Assembly: GCA_022486585.1 (NCBI GenBank)
Contig: JAKVKI010000003.1
Location: 1-64,000 of the forward strand
DNA from: Megasphaera sp.
GTDB lineage: Bacteria > Bacillota > Negativicutes > Veillonellales > Megasphaeraceae
DNA: 64,000 bases
Direction of reading: 5' to 3'
Below the pieces are notes generated by a model. The model was given only the letters and a program-made list of their open reading frames with translations, did not search any database and had not been told where the DNA came from. Positions within the stretch are counted from its first letter, which is position 1. Each line of letters starts with the position of its first letter. Positions 15,660 through 25,220 of this stretch are shown here, in pieces. The translations under genes were made by a program, and so were the position numbers.

Positions 15660-16229
15660 TTAGTATTTCATAATGTTTTGGAAGACTACAGGTTCCTTCG
15701 TATAGTTAGCATATGCATGAGGTACGTTGGAATGGAAATTGATTTTTGCCGGTGCTGTGAGGATGAATTGCTGGTTTCCTACAGTAAGGGTCAGCGAACC
15801 TTCTGTTACTACGACGTATTCTTCTACTGATTTACGATGCGGATCGGAGCGATGAACCGCACCGGCTTGAAGAATGATGTAGAAATATTCAAAACCGCTG
15901 ACAGGATTAAAGGGAAACAAATTGTATAAAATCATTTTATCATCTTCGTCATAGACCGGCTTTAAGTCCTGAAGGATGTTAACGGCAGTGTATTGTTGTA
16001 CCGGTTCATTGAATAAGGTAGATAAGGAAATTTGTAAGCCCTTAGCTATTTTCCATAGAACAGAAATCGTCGGGTTCGATGCGCCCCGTTCGATTTGGCC
16101 GAGCATGGCCTTGCTGACGCCAGTAGCATCTGATACGTTCTCTAAGGTCAAATTGCGTTCAAAACGAATCCGTTTTAACATTTTGCCAATGTCTTTTACC
16201 GGATCGTGCACAGATATATCTTGAGTCAT
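15660..16229 (-). CDS. XRE-type regulator with C-terminal cupin
   Basis: A 189-residue two-domain regulator. Residues about 13-67 form an HTH_3 helix-turn-helix (NVSDATGVSKAMLGQIERG, then PTISVLWKIAKGL). Residues about 115-185 form a cupin_2 barrel (VHRSDPHRKSVEEYVVVTEG with metal-ligand-like His and Glu). Proteins of this design regulate small-molecule catabolism or export genes. The start has AGAGGAG 6-7 bases upstream. It is first in a two-gene unit with the EamA exporter. Confidence 0.88.
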   Translation of the reverse strand: MTQDISVHDPVKDIGKMLKRIRFERNLTLENVSDATGVSKAMLGQIERGASNPTISVLWKIAKGLQISLSTLFNEPVQQYTAVNILQDLKPVYDEDDKMILYNLFPFNPVSGFEYFYIILQAGAVHRSDPHRKSVEEYVVVTEGSLTLTVGNQQFILTAPAKINFHSNVPHAYANYTKEPVVFQNIMKY

Positions 16230-16653
16230 AGTTGCTCCTCTTTATAGTATATAAATGATTAAGAAAGGCTAGTGAATCCAATGTACACTAAAAAAGTACC
16301 TCCGTCAAGGTACAGTCTGCGTATGAAACAGGAAAAATGTAAAAAAAATATAAATCAAGATTAAAAATGAAAAATAATCATAAATAGTATTAATATTAAG
16401 AATATAAAGCGAATAATTTAGCGGGAAATGGTTTTAAAAAAAGAATCTTAAACATTTAATTCTTTTATTCTATACCAGGGAGAAAGAATAACATTTACTA
16501 TAAATGGGAATAGAAAACACATATTTTCAAATCGATGCAAATGTGGTATATTGTAATTGTAATTAATGCACACTCTCTAAAAGGAGCTTGCGAGAGTGGC
16601 ACGGACTATTTTATTGATATGAGTGATTATTTTTATTAAGGTGGGTGTTTTGT
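16230..16653. promoter_or_regulatory. AT-rich divergent intergenic region
   Basis: This 424-bp gap between the regulator and aminotransferase genes must hold both promoters. A TATATT box (about 16550) is a plausible -10 for the aminotransferase. A 7-bp stem CACTCTC (16571-16577) / GAGAGTG (16592-16598) exposes AAAAGGAG in its loop. That Shine-Dalgarno-like site is followed 9-10 bases later by GTG 16596 and a frame of eight codons (MARTILLI) ending at 16622. Whether this mini-frame is translated is unknown. No known riboswitch is recognised. Confidence 0.35.
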
Positions 16654-17826
16654 ATGGATTGGGATAGTAAAATTGCTTCGAATGTAAAACAAATCAAACC
16701 GTCGGGTATTCGTAAATTCTTTGATATTGCAGCGCAGGTCAAAGGCGTGTTGTCCTTGAGTATCGGGGAACCGGATTTTGCAGCACCGGACAAAGTTTTG
16801 GATGCCATGAAGAAGAGTCTCGACGATAAAGAAACAAGCTATACGGCTAACTCCGGTATGCTTGAATTGCGCGAAGAAATTGCTAAATACTTTAAAAAAC
16901 ATTATAAAGTAGATTATGATCCCAACGATGAAATCCTCGTAACAGTCGGCGTATCTGAAGGCTTAGCGATGTCCTTGCTGGCATTGACTGAACCGGGTGA
17001 TGAAGTCGTCATTCCGGATCCGGCGTATGTTGCCTATCCGGCAGCTGTTGAATTAGCGGGCGGCAAGGCTGTTCCTATTCCAACGTATCCGAAAGATGAT
17101 TTCAAAGTTACAGTAGAAGCACTGGAAAAAGTTGTTACACCGAAGACGAAAGCGCTGGTACTGGGATATCCGAATAACCCGACAGGCACGATGATGACAG
17201 CTGAAGAATTGATGCCTATCGCTAAATTTGTCAAAGAACATGATCTTATCGTACTGACTGATGAAATTTATTGCGAATTAGTTTACAATGGCGTTAAATT
17301 CACATCGTTTGCAGCATTGCCTGATATGCGTGAACGGACTATCGTATTCAATGGTTTCTCCAAAGCTTGGGCTATGACGGGCATGCGTCTTGGCTATATT
17401 TGCGCACCGCGTGAAGCCTTGGCTCCGATTCTGAAACTTCATCAATACGCAATCATGTGTGCTAATACACAGGCTCAGTTCGGTGGCATTACAGCTCTTA
17501 AAGACTGCGATGCTGAAGTCGAATCCATGCGCCAGGAATATGACCGCCGCCGCAAAGTCATCTATAAAGGTCTCTGCGACATGGGGCTCCCTGTATTTGA
17601 ACCGCGTGGCGCCTTCTATATTTTCCCGGATATTCGTTGCACTGGTCTTACTTCTGCAGAATTCTGCGAAAAACTTGTTCAAGAAGAAAAAGTTGCCGTC
17701 GTACCAGGCACTGCTTTTGGCGACAGCGGCGAAGGCTTCGTTCGTATTTCTTATGCAGCCAGCATGGAAACGATCCAGGAAGCTATCAAACGGATGTCGA
17801 AATTCGTTGATAAATATCGTAAATAA
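16654..17826 (+). CDS. Class I aminotransferase (aspartate/aromatic type)
   Basis: A 390-residue PLP enzyme of fold type I, subfamily I-gamma-like. SIGEPDF (about residue 31), YPNNPTG (about 170), TDEIYCELVY (about 205) and the PLP-lysine motif FSKAWAMTGMRLGY (about 233-246) are clear; Arg in FVRISYA (about 364) binds the substrate carboxylate. It probably transaminates aspartate, alanine or aromatic amino acids; the exact substrate cannot be read from sequence. The start at 16654 has AAGGTGGG about 8 bases upstream; the in-frame GTG at 16645 overlaps that site. A hairpin follows the gene. Confidence 0.9.
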   Translation: MDWDSKIASNVKQIKPSGIRKFFDIAAQVKGVLSLSIGEPDFAAPDKVLDAMKKSLDDKETSYTANSGMLELREEIAKYFKKHYKVDYDPNDEILVTVGVSEGLAMSLLALTEPGDEVVIPDPAYVAYPAAVELAGGKAVPIPTYPKDDFKVTVEALEKVVTPKTKALVLGYPNNPTGTMMTAEELMPIAKFVKEHDLIVLTDEIYCELVYNGVKFTSFAALPDMRERTIVFNGFSKAWAMTGMRLGYICAPREALAPILKLHQYAIMCANTQAQFGGITALKDCDAEVESMRQEYDRRRKVIYKGLCDMGLPVFEPRGAFYIFPDIRCTGLTSAEFCEKLVQEEKVAVVPGTAFGDSGEGFVRISYAASMETIQEAIKRMSKFVDKYRK

Positions 17827-17861
17827 CACAGCTAACACATACCTCTACCCTTCATAAATAA

Positions 17862-17907
17862 CACGAAGAACCCTTGCAGCGCTGCTACGTTGCAAGGGTT
17901 CTTTGTG
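17862..17907. terminator. Hairpin between convergent genes
   Basis: A 17-bp stem (CACGAAGAACCCTTGCA against TGCAAGGGTTCTTTGTG, one mismatch) with a 12-nt loop lies between two convergent stop codons. The T run is short, so termination efficiency is uncertain. Confidence 0.65.
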
Positions 17908-17921
17908 CATTACAGGTCGTT

Positions 17922-18416
17922 TTAGTCTGTAATCTTGTCAGCACCGAATTGATTGGCTCCGGCAGGGCCTTTTTTGTAACATAAATAAATCAGCAGGAAA
18001 ATGTACAGAACAGGGACGGTCAGGCAGAAAAAATTGATCCATATGAAATATCCCCGCCTGCCCAGGTCGTGCCAGCGACGGATATTGATGGACAGGAACA
18101 GCCACACCGTAGGTATGACGAGTACAATAGCCAAAGATAAATAATTGAAACTATTGGGCGAGTTCGGTTCGGCAATTCCGCCTAAATAGAATAGCCAAGC
18201 AATAAATACACAATAAATGATAGCCAGGACATTGTATTCGATGTAAGCTTTTCGATTCAATCTGCCGTGGAACGTGAAATATTTTTCCTTCCATTTGCTC
18301 ATGGAACCAACATTTTCATTTTCCGATCCTGTCCGTTTGACAGTGCTCTCATTGTGCGATTCTTGTGAATCTGTCTGTCCGTTCATTTTTTTTCGTTTGT
18401 TTTTTCTTGACATCAT
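17922..18416 (-). CDS. DUF805 membrane protein
   Basis: A 164-residue protein. After a charged, low-complexity N-terminus of about 40 residues comes the DUF805 signature FTFHGRLNRKAY, then three to four hydrophobic segments, RRWHDLGRRGYF, and the closing KKGPAGANQFG. The family is widespread in bacterial inner membranes (YhaH-like) and has no established role. AAGGAG lies 5-8 bases before the paired ATG codons at 18416 and 18413. Confidence 0.88.
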   Translation of the reverse strand: MMSRKNKRKKMNGQTDSQESHNESTVKRTGSENENVGSMSKWKEKYFTFHGRLNRKAYIEYNVLAIIYCVFIAWLFYLGGIAEPNSPNSFNYLSLAIVLVIPTVWLFLSINIRRWHDLGRRGYFIWINFFCLTVPVLYIFLLIYLCYKKGPAGANQFGADKITD

Positions 18417-18583
18417 ACCAGCTCCTTATGGCTATTAGTATACGGAAAATTATGAAAGATGGCAATAGACAGGACGGTAAATTTCCATTGCCTACAGTCT
18501 CCTTATTGTGGTAAACTATAGTGTAAAACTATAAATCAATTATATGGTACTATACTATACGCAATAAACGGAGAGAATATACA

Positions 18584-19912
18584 ATGGATGCACTTGGAAA
18601 TCGGTTCTATTTTATACAAACCTATGGATGCCAAATGAACGAGAGCGATAGCGAACGGTATGCCGGACAGTTGGAAGAATTGGGATATCATATGACGGAC
18701 GATAAGGATATTGCCGATGTAATCTTGCTTAATACATGCTGTGTCCGTGAGACGGCTGAAGGGAAGACTCTCGGCAAGATTGGCGAACTGAAGCATTTGA
18801 AGGCACATAACCCGGAGCTGATCATTGCTGTTACAGGCTGTATGGCACAAGAATGGCAGGATAAATTGTTCGACAGAGCGCCGCATATTGATCTGGTCAT
18901 TGGTACGCACAATATCCATCGCTTAGTCGAGCTTATTAAAGAACGGCAGCGTCATTCAGATCATTATATGGCGGCTGATATGACCTTGCCAGCTTTTCAT
19001 GAGTTGCCGGCTAAACGGTTCCAAAAATTCTTTGCCTGGGTCCCTATTATGAACGGATGTAATAAATTTTGTACATATTGTATCGTGCCTTACGTGCGGG
19101 GCCGTGAAGTGAGCCGTCCTATTGCAGATATTGTCAATGAGATCAAAGGTATTGCGGCTGAAGGATACAAGGAGATCACGCTGCTGGGGCAAAATGTCAA
19201 TTCGTACGGCCTCGACTTGAAGAACGGCACTGATTTCTCTACGTTGTTGCATGCTGTAGACGACATAGAGGGTATTGAACGGGTACGGTATATGACCAGT
19301 CATCCAAAGGATATGAACGTTGCCGTTATCGATGCCATTGCAGATTGTCATCATGTAGTCAACCATATGCATCTGCCGATCCAAAGCGGGTCTGATGAGT
19401 TGCTGCGGAAAATGAACCGTGGTTATACGGTAGAACACTATATGGAACTCGTTGCGTATGCCAGAAAGCGGATTCCTGATTTGGTGCTGACGACGGATAT
19501 GATCGTTGGATTTCCTGGTGAAACAGAAGAAATGTTCCAGGATACACTGGAGCTGTTGAAACGGGTCCAATATGATATGGCCTATACTTTCATTTATTCA
19601 CCCCGTACGGGAACGCCGGCAGCGACGATGCCAGACCAGATCCCGCAGGACGAAAAGAGCCATCGCTTGCAGCGGCTCATGGAGGTACAGAATGTCTATA
19701 GTTTAGCCAAGAATCAGGCTATGGAAAACCATACGTATGATGTCATTGTTGAAGGGCCGACGAAAAACAATAAAGATCATTGGTTCGGCAGGACGACAGG
19801 AAATAAAATGATTATATGGGAAAATGATGGTACCGTGCAGATCGGTGACACCGTTCCCGTTGTAATGGATAAAGGACAGACGTGGGTGCTGAAAGGGCAT
19901 TTAGTCCACTAA
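18584..19912 (+). CDS. miaB: MiaB, tRNA-2-methylthio-N6-isopentenyladenosine synthase
   Basis: A 442-residue radical SAM methylthiotransferase that adds the 2-methylthio group to i6A37 of tRNAs. The N-terminal UPF0004 domain has YGCQMNESDSE (about residues 10-20) and further cluster cysteines at NTCCVRE (about 49) and TGCMAQE (about 85). The radical SAM motif is CNKFCTYC (about 158-165), and a TRAM domain closes the protein. The substrate-forming enzyme miaA lies 5 kb downstream in the same gene series. GGAGAG lies about 9 bases before ATG 18584. mutS follows after 11 bp. Confidence 0.95.
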   Translation: MDALGNRFYFIQTYGCQMNESDSERYAGQLEELGYHMTDDKDIADVILLNTCCVRETAEGKTLGKIGELKHLKAHNPELIIAVTGCMAQEWQDKLFDRAPHIDLVIGTHNIHRLVELIKERQRHSDHYMAADMTLPAFHELPAKRFQKFFAWVPIMNGCNKFCTYCIVPYVRGREVSRPIADIVNEIKGIAAEGYKEITLLGQNVNSYGLDLKNGTDFSTLLHAVDDIEGIERVRYMTSHPKDMNVAVIDAIADCHHVVNHMHLPIQSGSDELLRKMNRGYTVEHYMELVAYARKRIPDLVLTTDMIVGFPGETEEMFQDTLELLKRVQYDMAYTFIYSPRTGTPAATMPDQIPQDEKSHRLQRLMEVQNVYSLAKNQAMENHTYDVIVEGPTKNNKDHWFGRTTGNKMIIWENDGTVQIGDTVPVVMDKGQTWVLKGHLVH

Positions 19913-19923
19913 GGAGGTATATA

Positions 19924-22524
19924 TTGGTCGATACAGTCAAGCAGACTCCCATGATGCGGCAGTATTTGGAAGTCAAAGAGAAATGTCCTGATAAAATACT
20001 GTTTTTCCGGCTAGGCGATTTTTATGAAATGTTTTTTGACGATGCGCTGACAGCATCGCGGGAACTGGATTTGACGTTGACTGGCCGGGCTGGTGGCAAT
20101 AAAGAAAAAGTTCCTATGTGCGGCGTACCTTTTCACTCTGCTGATACCTATATTGAACGACTGGTTCAAAAAGGCTTTAAAGTAGCCATTTGCGAACAAA
20201 TGGAAGATCCCAAGCTGGCAAAAGGCTTGGTGAAACGAAAAATCATCAAGGTCATTACGCCTGGGACAATTACGCTAGAACATGCTGTAGCCTCGAAAAA
20301 GAACAACTATATTGGTTGTCTGACTGAAAGCAGTGATCTAATCTCTATTGCACTGATGGATGTGACGACAGGAGAATGCTTATGGTCTGTATGTGCTGCG
20401 TCTGCAATGGAAGACAGTCTGTTTGACATCTTGTCAGTATATCAGCCTAGTGAACTTATTTATGCCAATATGGGCAAAACGATGGAGTCCGTGCTGGCGT
20501 ACTTGCACAGTCACATGTCGCAATGCACGATCACTCCATTTGAAATGAAAGAGGAAGAAGATTACAGCGAAAAGGCGGCTGGATATTTCCCGGAAAAGGA
20601 TTTTGCTGCAGCCGGGACAGCAGGGACTTGCATCGGCATACTGTTGACGTATGTAGCCGATGTGATGCAGTCTCATATAAGCCATATAAATTCGTTGCAG
20701 CGTATCGATAATGACCGCAGTCTCATTATCGATGCGGCTAGTTTGCAGCATTTGGAAGTGACGCAGAATGTCCGTGACGGTGGCCGCAAAGGAACACTGC
20801 TGGATATCCTCGATAAGACCAATACGGCCATGGGCGGCAGGCTATTGCGTAAATGGCTGGAAGCGCCGCTGCTCCGCATTCCCGATATCATCCTGCGGCA
20901 GGATGCTGTACAGGATATATTGGATCATGAAATCTTGCGGCAGGATCTGGCCGATGCATTGGATCGGATCTACGATTTTGAACGGATTTTGACACGTATT
21001 GAAACAGGGACTGTGAGCCCTAAAGATTTAGTGGCCCTGCGGGAATCGTTGCGTGTTATTCCGCAACTCAAGCATATTTTATCCCAGACGTCGGCAGAAC
21101 TGCTGCAACGTCTTTATACACGGCTCCAAACGCATGATGAAGTCTATGACATGTTATGCCGGGCAATTAAAGAGGAGCCGGGAGTCGTCATCCGCAATGG
21201 CGGTGTCATTCGCGACGGATTTTCAAAGGAACTCGATGATATCCGGGCTATTGCGGTCAACAGCCATGCCTATTTGCAGGAAATGGAAGAAAAGGAAAAA
21301 GAAAAGACCGGCATTAAGATGAAGATCGGGTATACAAAAGTATTTGGTTACTATTTTGAGATTTCCCATTCGAATACGAAACCAGTTCCAGATTATTACG
21401 TTCGTAAACAGACCCTGGTCAATGCCGAACGATACATTACGCCGGAGTTAAAGGAATTTGAAGTGAACGTATTGACCTCACAGGAACGAGTCCTGGCGTT
21501 GGAGTATGAACTCTTTGGCAAGATTCGTCAGTATATCCAAGGCTATATTCCGGCTATGCAGGAAACAGCTCGTGCTGTAGCCCGTATCGACTGCTTGTAC
21601 AGTCTGGCTTGTGCTGCTCACGACAATCATTATGTGCGGCCTGACTTGAATCGGGAGAATGCGATTACCATTAAAGACGGCCGTCATCCCATTATCGAAA
21701 AGTATTTGAAAGACGAGCTGTTTGTGCCTAATGATACGACACTGAACCATACAGATCATGAAGTGCTGGTCATTACGGGACCTAATATGGCGGGCAAGTC
21801 GACGTATATGCGGCAAGTCGCTGTGCTGGTCCTGATGACGCAGGCAGGTTCCTTTATCCCGGCACGGTCTGCATCTATTTGTCCTGTTGACCGGATCTTC
21901 ACGCGGATCGGTGCCAGCGATGATATACTGACCGGCCAGAGCACGTTCATGGTAGAAATGAAGGAAGTTTCCTATATTTTGAAACATGCTACGGCACGGA
22001 GCCTCCTCGTTCTGGATGAAATCGGCCGCGGTACCAGTACCTTCGACGGCATGTCCATTGCCAGGGCGGTCATCGAATACTGCCTTGGCCATATTCATGC
22101 GCTGACCTTATTTGCTACGCACTACCATGAACTGATTGCTATGGCAGCAGATTCGGATAAGATCAAGAATTACACCGTTGCCGTGAAGGAACGGGGGAAA
22201 AGCATTAAATTTTTACGCCGCATTGTTCCCGGCGGTGCTGATAAGAGTTATGGCCTTCATGTGGCCCGTCTGGCTGGTCTTCCTGAAAGTGTCTTGAAGC
22301 GGGCAGACGTTATCCTGGCTGAGTTAGAGTCACAGGGAACGCCTGTTGTAACAGCGCCTGATGCCGTATCAAAAGGAGACGTCCCAAGTTCGGATAGTTT
22401 ATTTACCAGTCCTGTCGTGGACACATTGTTGTCTGTCGATGTGACGAGTATGACACCGATTGAGGCTATTTCCTTTTTGTATCGCTTGCAGAAAGAAGCA
22501 AAGGAAGGGAGCGGGATGTCATGA
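19924..22524 (+). CDS. mutS: MutS, DNA mismatch recognition ATPase
   Basis: An 866-residue mismatch-repair protein. The mismatch-reading FRLGDFYEMF is at about residue 27-36, with the stacking Phe and its Glu partner. The ATPase domain has Walker A GPNMAGKST (about 619), Walker B LLVLDEIGRGTST (about 696) and ATHYHEL. The C-terminal helix that mediates dimer-to-tetramer contacts is also present. The start is taken as TTG 19924 because AAGGAGG (19912-19918) lies 5 bases upstream; the open frame extends back into miaB, but no start there has a ribosome-binding site. mutL overlaps by 4 bp (ATGA). Confidence 0.95.
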   Translation: MVDTVKQTPMMRQYLEVKEKCPDKILFFRLGDFYEMFFDDALTASRELDLTLTGRAGGNKEKVPMCGVPFHSADTYIERLVQKGFKVAICEQMEDPKLAKGLVKRKIIKVITPGTITLEHAVASKKNNYIGCLTESSDLISIALMDVTTGECLWSVCAASAMEDSLFDILSVYQPSELIYANMGKTMESVLAYLHSHMSQCTITPFEMKEEEDYSEKAAGYFPEKDFAAAGTAGTCIGILLTYVADVMQSHISHINSLQRIDNDRSLIIDAASLQHLEVTQNVRDGGRKGTLLDILDKTNTAMGGRLLRKWLEAPLLRIPDIILRQDAVQDILDHEILRQDLADALDRIYDFERILTRIETGTVSPKDLVALRESLRVIPQLKHILSQTSAELLQRLYTRLQTHDEVYDMLCRAIKEEPGVVIRNGGVIRDGFSKELDDIRAIAVNSHAYLQEMEEKEKEKTGIKMKIGYTKVFGYYFEISHSNTKPVPDYYVRKQTLVNAERYITPELKEFEVNVLTSQERVLALEYELFGKIRQYIQGYIPAMQETARAVARIDCLYSLACAAHDNHYVRPDLNRENAITIKDGRHPIIEKYLKDELFVPNDTTLNHTDHEVLVITGPNMAGKSTYMRQVAVLVLMTQAGSFIPARSASICPVDRIFTRIGASDDILTGQSTFMVEMKEVSYILKHATARSLLVLDEIGRGTSTFDGMSIARAVIEYCLGHIHALTLFATHYHELIAMAADSDKIKNYTVAVKERGKSIKFLRRIVPGGADKSYGLHVARLAGLPESVLKRADVILAELESQGTPVVTAPDAVSKGDVPSSDSLFTSPVVDTLLSVDVTSMTPIEAISFLYRLQKEAKEGSGMS

Positions 22525-24431
22525 GTTCGATCATTAATATATTGGATGAACGGACACGCAATAAAATCGCTGCCGGTGAAGTAGTAGAACGGCCGGCGTC
22601 TTGTGTCAAAGAATTAGTGGAAAATGCGATCGATGCCAGTGCGACGGCTATTGAAGTCGAAATTGCAGATGGTGGCCAGACGTATATGCGGGTCACCGAT
22701 AATGGTTGCGGTATGAATGCCGAAGATGCCCATAAATGCATTATCCGGCATGCTACCAGCAAAATTTCGTCAGTAGAAGATATTTTTGCTATTAGTTCAC
22801 TCGGATTCCGTGGTGAAGCTGTTCCCAGTATTGCTGCCGTATCTCATATGCAGATCACGACGCGGCAGAGCGAGGATGATTTTGCAACGCATATCATCTT
22901 AGATGGCGGCACCATTATAAGCGAAGACCAGGCTGGTGCACCAGCAGGGACGACGATGGAAGTCAGTGATTTGTTTTATAATACACCGGCTCGCCGGAAA
23001 TTCCTCAAGAGTGAACGGACAGAAAGCTCTAAGATCAGTGAAATGATCACCAAATTGGCACTGGCTCATCCGGCTATTGAATTTACGTTTACTAATAACG
23101 GTCGTACGACCCTTCATACGGGAGGAACAGGAGACCTGAAAGATACGATTGCGAATATTTATGGGGCGCATATTGCCAAAGAAATTTTTCCTGTTTCGTA
23201 TGATGCTGACGGCATTACTGTTGAAGGGTATGTAGGAAAACCTTCTGTGTTGAAGAGTTCCCGGGCCTGGCAGACCTGTATTGTTAATTTCCGCATGGTC
23301 CATAATCCGGTCATGTTCAAAGCTGTTGAAAACGCATATCATGCGATGCTGCCTAAATCGGGCTATCCATTTGCTATGATTCATCTCCATGTGGATCCGG
23401 CCTCTATTGATGTGAATGTCCATCCGGCCAAGACGGAAATCAAATTTGCCGATGAACAGGCTGTATACCGTGCGATTTACCATAGTATCGTTACAGCATT
23501 GGTAGATCAGGAAAAGCCGGAACAAATTGCGACGAATGTAGAGCTGCAGCCGGCACAAGTCCATAAGATCGAACGACAGGAACAGCAACTGGAATTGCAG
23601 AGCCCGGTCCGGCCGCAGCCAGCAGAAGAGACACACTTTGATTTTTCAGAAGGTCCGGACAAAGAGACGCGGCAGCCTGAACGGGGGGCGTTCAAGCCGG
23701 CTGTGCCGCATGATACGGCATCGGCTATTAATGAATCGCCTCATCCGACTTATTCACCAGTGCAGATGGAACACTTCCATAACGCATTAGAGCAGCCGTC
23801 GCCATCCCGGCAGGCAGAGGCGCCTGCCGTTCCGCAGGAAACCATTACGTTTGAAGGGGACGATGATGTATTTATTCCTCTCGGTGAAGTAGCGGACTGC
23901 TTCATCATTGCCAAGAAAGGGCAGGATCTGTATATTGTAGACCAACATGCGGCGCATGAACGGATCCGGTATGATCGTTTTTGCAAACGAGTCGAGGCCA
24001 TGCCAAGTCAGCAGCTATTGACGGCAGAATTTGTCGAAATGGATGAACAGGATATGACGCTCTTATTAGAGCAAAAAGCTGTTTTTGACGATTTGGGATA
24101 TGCCTATTCTGAAGCGGGCCCGAAGACGTTGCGCGTTGAAGAAGTACCAGCAGATCTGCAGACTGGGGATATTGCTGATTCGCTTCGTGATATTTGCCAG
24201 GCTATGCATGAACAGGACCATGTCGATAAAGCGACGTTGCGTCACCGGTCGTTAGCGTATTTGTCGTGTCACGGTGCCGTCAAAGCCGGTGATACCCTTA
24301 ATATACGTCAGATGAAGCAACTTTTGGAAGAGCTGTTCCATACAGAAAAGCCCTTTGTATGCCCTCATGGCAGGCCGATCATTGTGCGGTTCACACCTGA
24401 TGAATTGGCTAAACTGTTCAAACGGACATGA
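22521..24431 (+). CDS. mutL: MutL, mismatch repair GHKL ATPase/endonuclease
   Basis: A 636-residue protein. The GHKL ATPase motifs are complete: KIAAGEVVERPASCVKELVENAIDA-type motif I region (about 15-42), DNGCGM (about 60) and GFRGEA (about 95). A Gln/Pro-rich linker spans about residues 345-440. The C-terminal domain has the endonuclease-type motif DQHAAHE followed by RIRYD, where most nicking MutL proteins have Glu in the last position, plus SCHGAVKAG and CPHGRP. It is therefore probably of the self-nicking class, as expected for bacteria without MutH. It starts within the mutS stop (ATGA) and its own stop overlaps the next gene in the same way. Confidence 0.95.
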   Translation: MSSIINILDERTRNKIAAGEVVERPASCVKELVENAIDASATAIEVEIADGGQTYMRVTDNGCGMNAEDAHKCIIRHATSKISSVEDIFAISSLGFRGEAVPSIAAVSHMQITTRQSEDDFATHIILDGGTIISEDQAGAPAGTTMEVSDLFYNTPARRKFLKSERTESSKISEMITKLALAHPAIEFTFTNNGRTTLHTGGTGDLKDTIANIYGAHIAKEIFPVSYDADGITVEGYVGKPSVLKSSRAWQTCIVNFRMVHNPVMFKAVENAYHAMLPKSGYPFAMIHLHVDPASIDVNVHPAKTEIKFADEQAVYRAIYHSIVTALVDQEKPEQIATNVELQPAQVHKIERQEQQLELQSPVRPQPAEETHFDFSEGPDKETRQPERGAFKPAVPHDTASAINESPHPTYSPVQMEHFHNALEQPSPSRQAEAPAVPQETITFEGDDDVFIPLGEVADCFIIAKKGQDLYIVDQHAAHERIRYDRFCKRVEAMPSQQLLTAEFVEMDEQDMTLLLEQKAVFDDLGYAYSEAGPKTLRVEEVPADLQTGDIADSLRDICQAMHEQDHVDKATLRHRSLAYLSCHGAVKAGDTLNIRQMKQLLEELFHTEKPFVCPHGRPIIVRFTPDELAKLFKRT

Positions 24432-25219
24432 GCCGGAATACGATATATGTCGTGCCTTCGCTGAAAGCTAAAGCGGCGTTGTTGGCTGAAGCGACGGCGT
24501 GGAGCCAAGCTATGGGTTTCATTCCAGTTGCACGGAGAGGACGCACGACAGAACAGATCCGTGCCGATTACGGTGATGATTTTCTTATTTATACATCACG
24601 AGGACCGCAAATCGTCCGCCGCGAAGGTACTTATTTTTTTAGCTTGAATATGGCGGAGTTACGGATTCAGCATATCCGTCATGGTGTAACGGATCATTTT
24701 ATAGAAGCGCTGGGCGCCTCTGGAGCAGTACGTTTGCTGGATTGCACCTGCGGGTTTGGTGCTGATGCCATTGTGGCATCGTTTGCGTTACCGCAGGGCT
24801 CGACAGTCCAGGCGATGGAAATAGCACCGCTTATGGCAGCCGTTACTTCCTGGGGGTTCAGCCATTTTGTCCATGATCATCAGGATGTGACAGCGGCGTT
24901 GCGGCGCATTTCCTTGCGTTGCAGTGATTATCGTTCGTATTTGCAGGATGCAAACAGCAGCGCCTATGATATCCTCTACTTTGATCCTATGTTTACACGG
25001 CCAGTGGAAACAAGCTGTCAGTTCCAGCCTGTACGGGAGCTCTTGGATCATGGTCATTTGACAGCGAAGAATATCGAAGCGGCGAGGGCTAAAGCGAGAA
25101 AACGGGTGGTCATTAAAGGCCGTGATTTCAGGGAGCTTGTCAAAGCTTTTCCAGAAACCCGATTATATGGCGGCAAATACAGCCGTATTGGCTATGCTGT
25201 ATTGGAGTGTGATACATAG
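24428..25219 (+). CDS. RsmJ-like class I SAM methyltransferase
   Basis: A 263-residue protein that resembles the RsmJ/DUF548 family, which methylates G1516 of 16S rRNA in E. coli. After an N-terminal domain of about 90 residues the SAM-binding motif LDCTCGFGADA lies at about 101-111 and the acidic motif MEIAP at about 131. The catalytic-region string YFDPMFTRP is at about 185, close to the DPMFP of RsmJ. The placement between mutL and miaA (ATGA overlap with mutL) and near rsmA is consistent with an RNA-modification role. Assignment as RsmJ itself is probable but not certain, as overall identity looks low. Confidence 0.7.
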   Translation: MSRNTIYVVPSLKAKAALLAEATAWSQAMGFIPVARRGRTTEQIRADYGDDFLIYTSRGPQIVRREGTYFFSLNMAELRIQHIRHGVTDHFIEALGASGAVRLLDCTCGFGADAIVASFALPQGSTVQAMEIAPLMAAVTSWGFSHFVHDHQDVTAALRRISLRCSDYRSYLQDANSSAYDILYFDPMFTRPVETSCQFQPVRELLDHGHLTAKNIEAARAKARKRVVIKGRDFRELVKAFPETRLYGGKYSRIGYAVLECDT

Positions 25220-25220
25220 A

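Noticed and set aside
22899-23636. Antisense frame of about 245 codons under mutL
   Set aside because: Fully inside the conserved mutL ATPase region; composition is Arg/Cys/His-rich and no ribosome-binding site is present.
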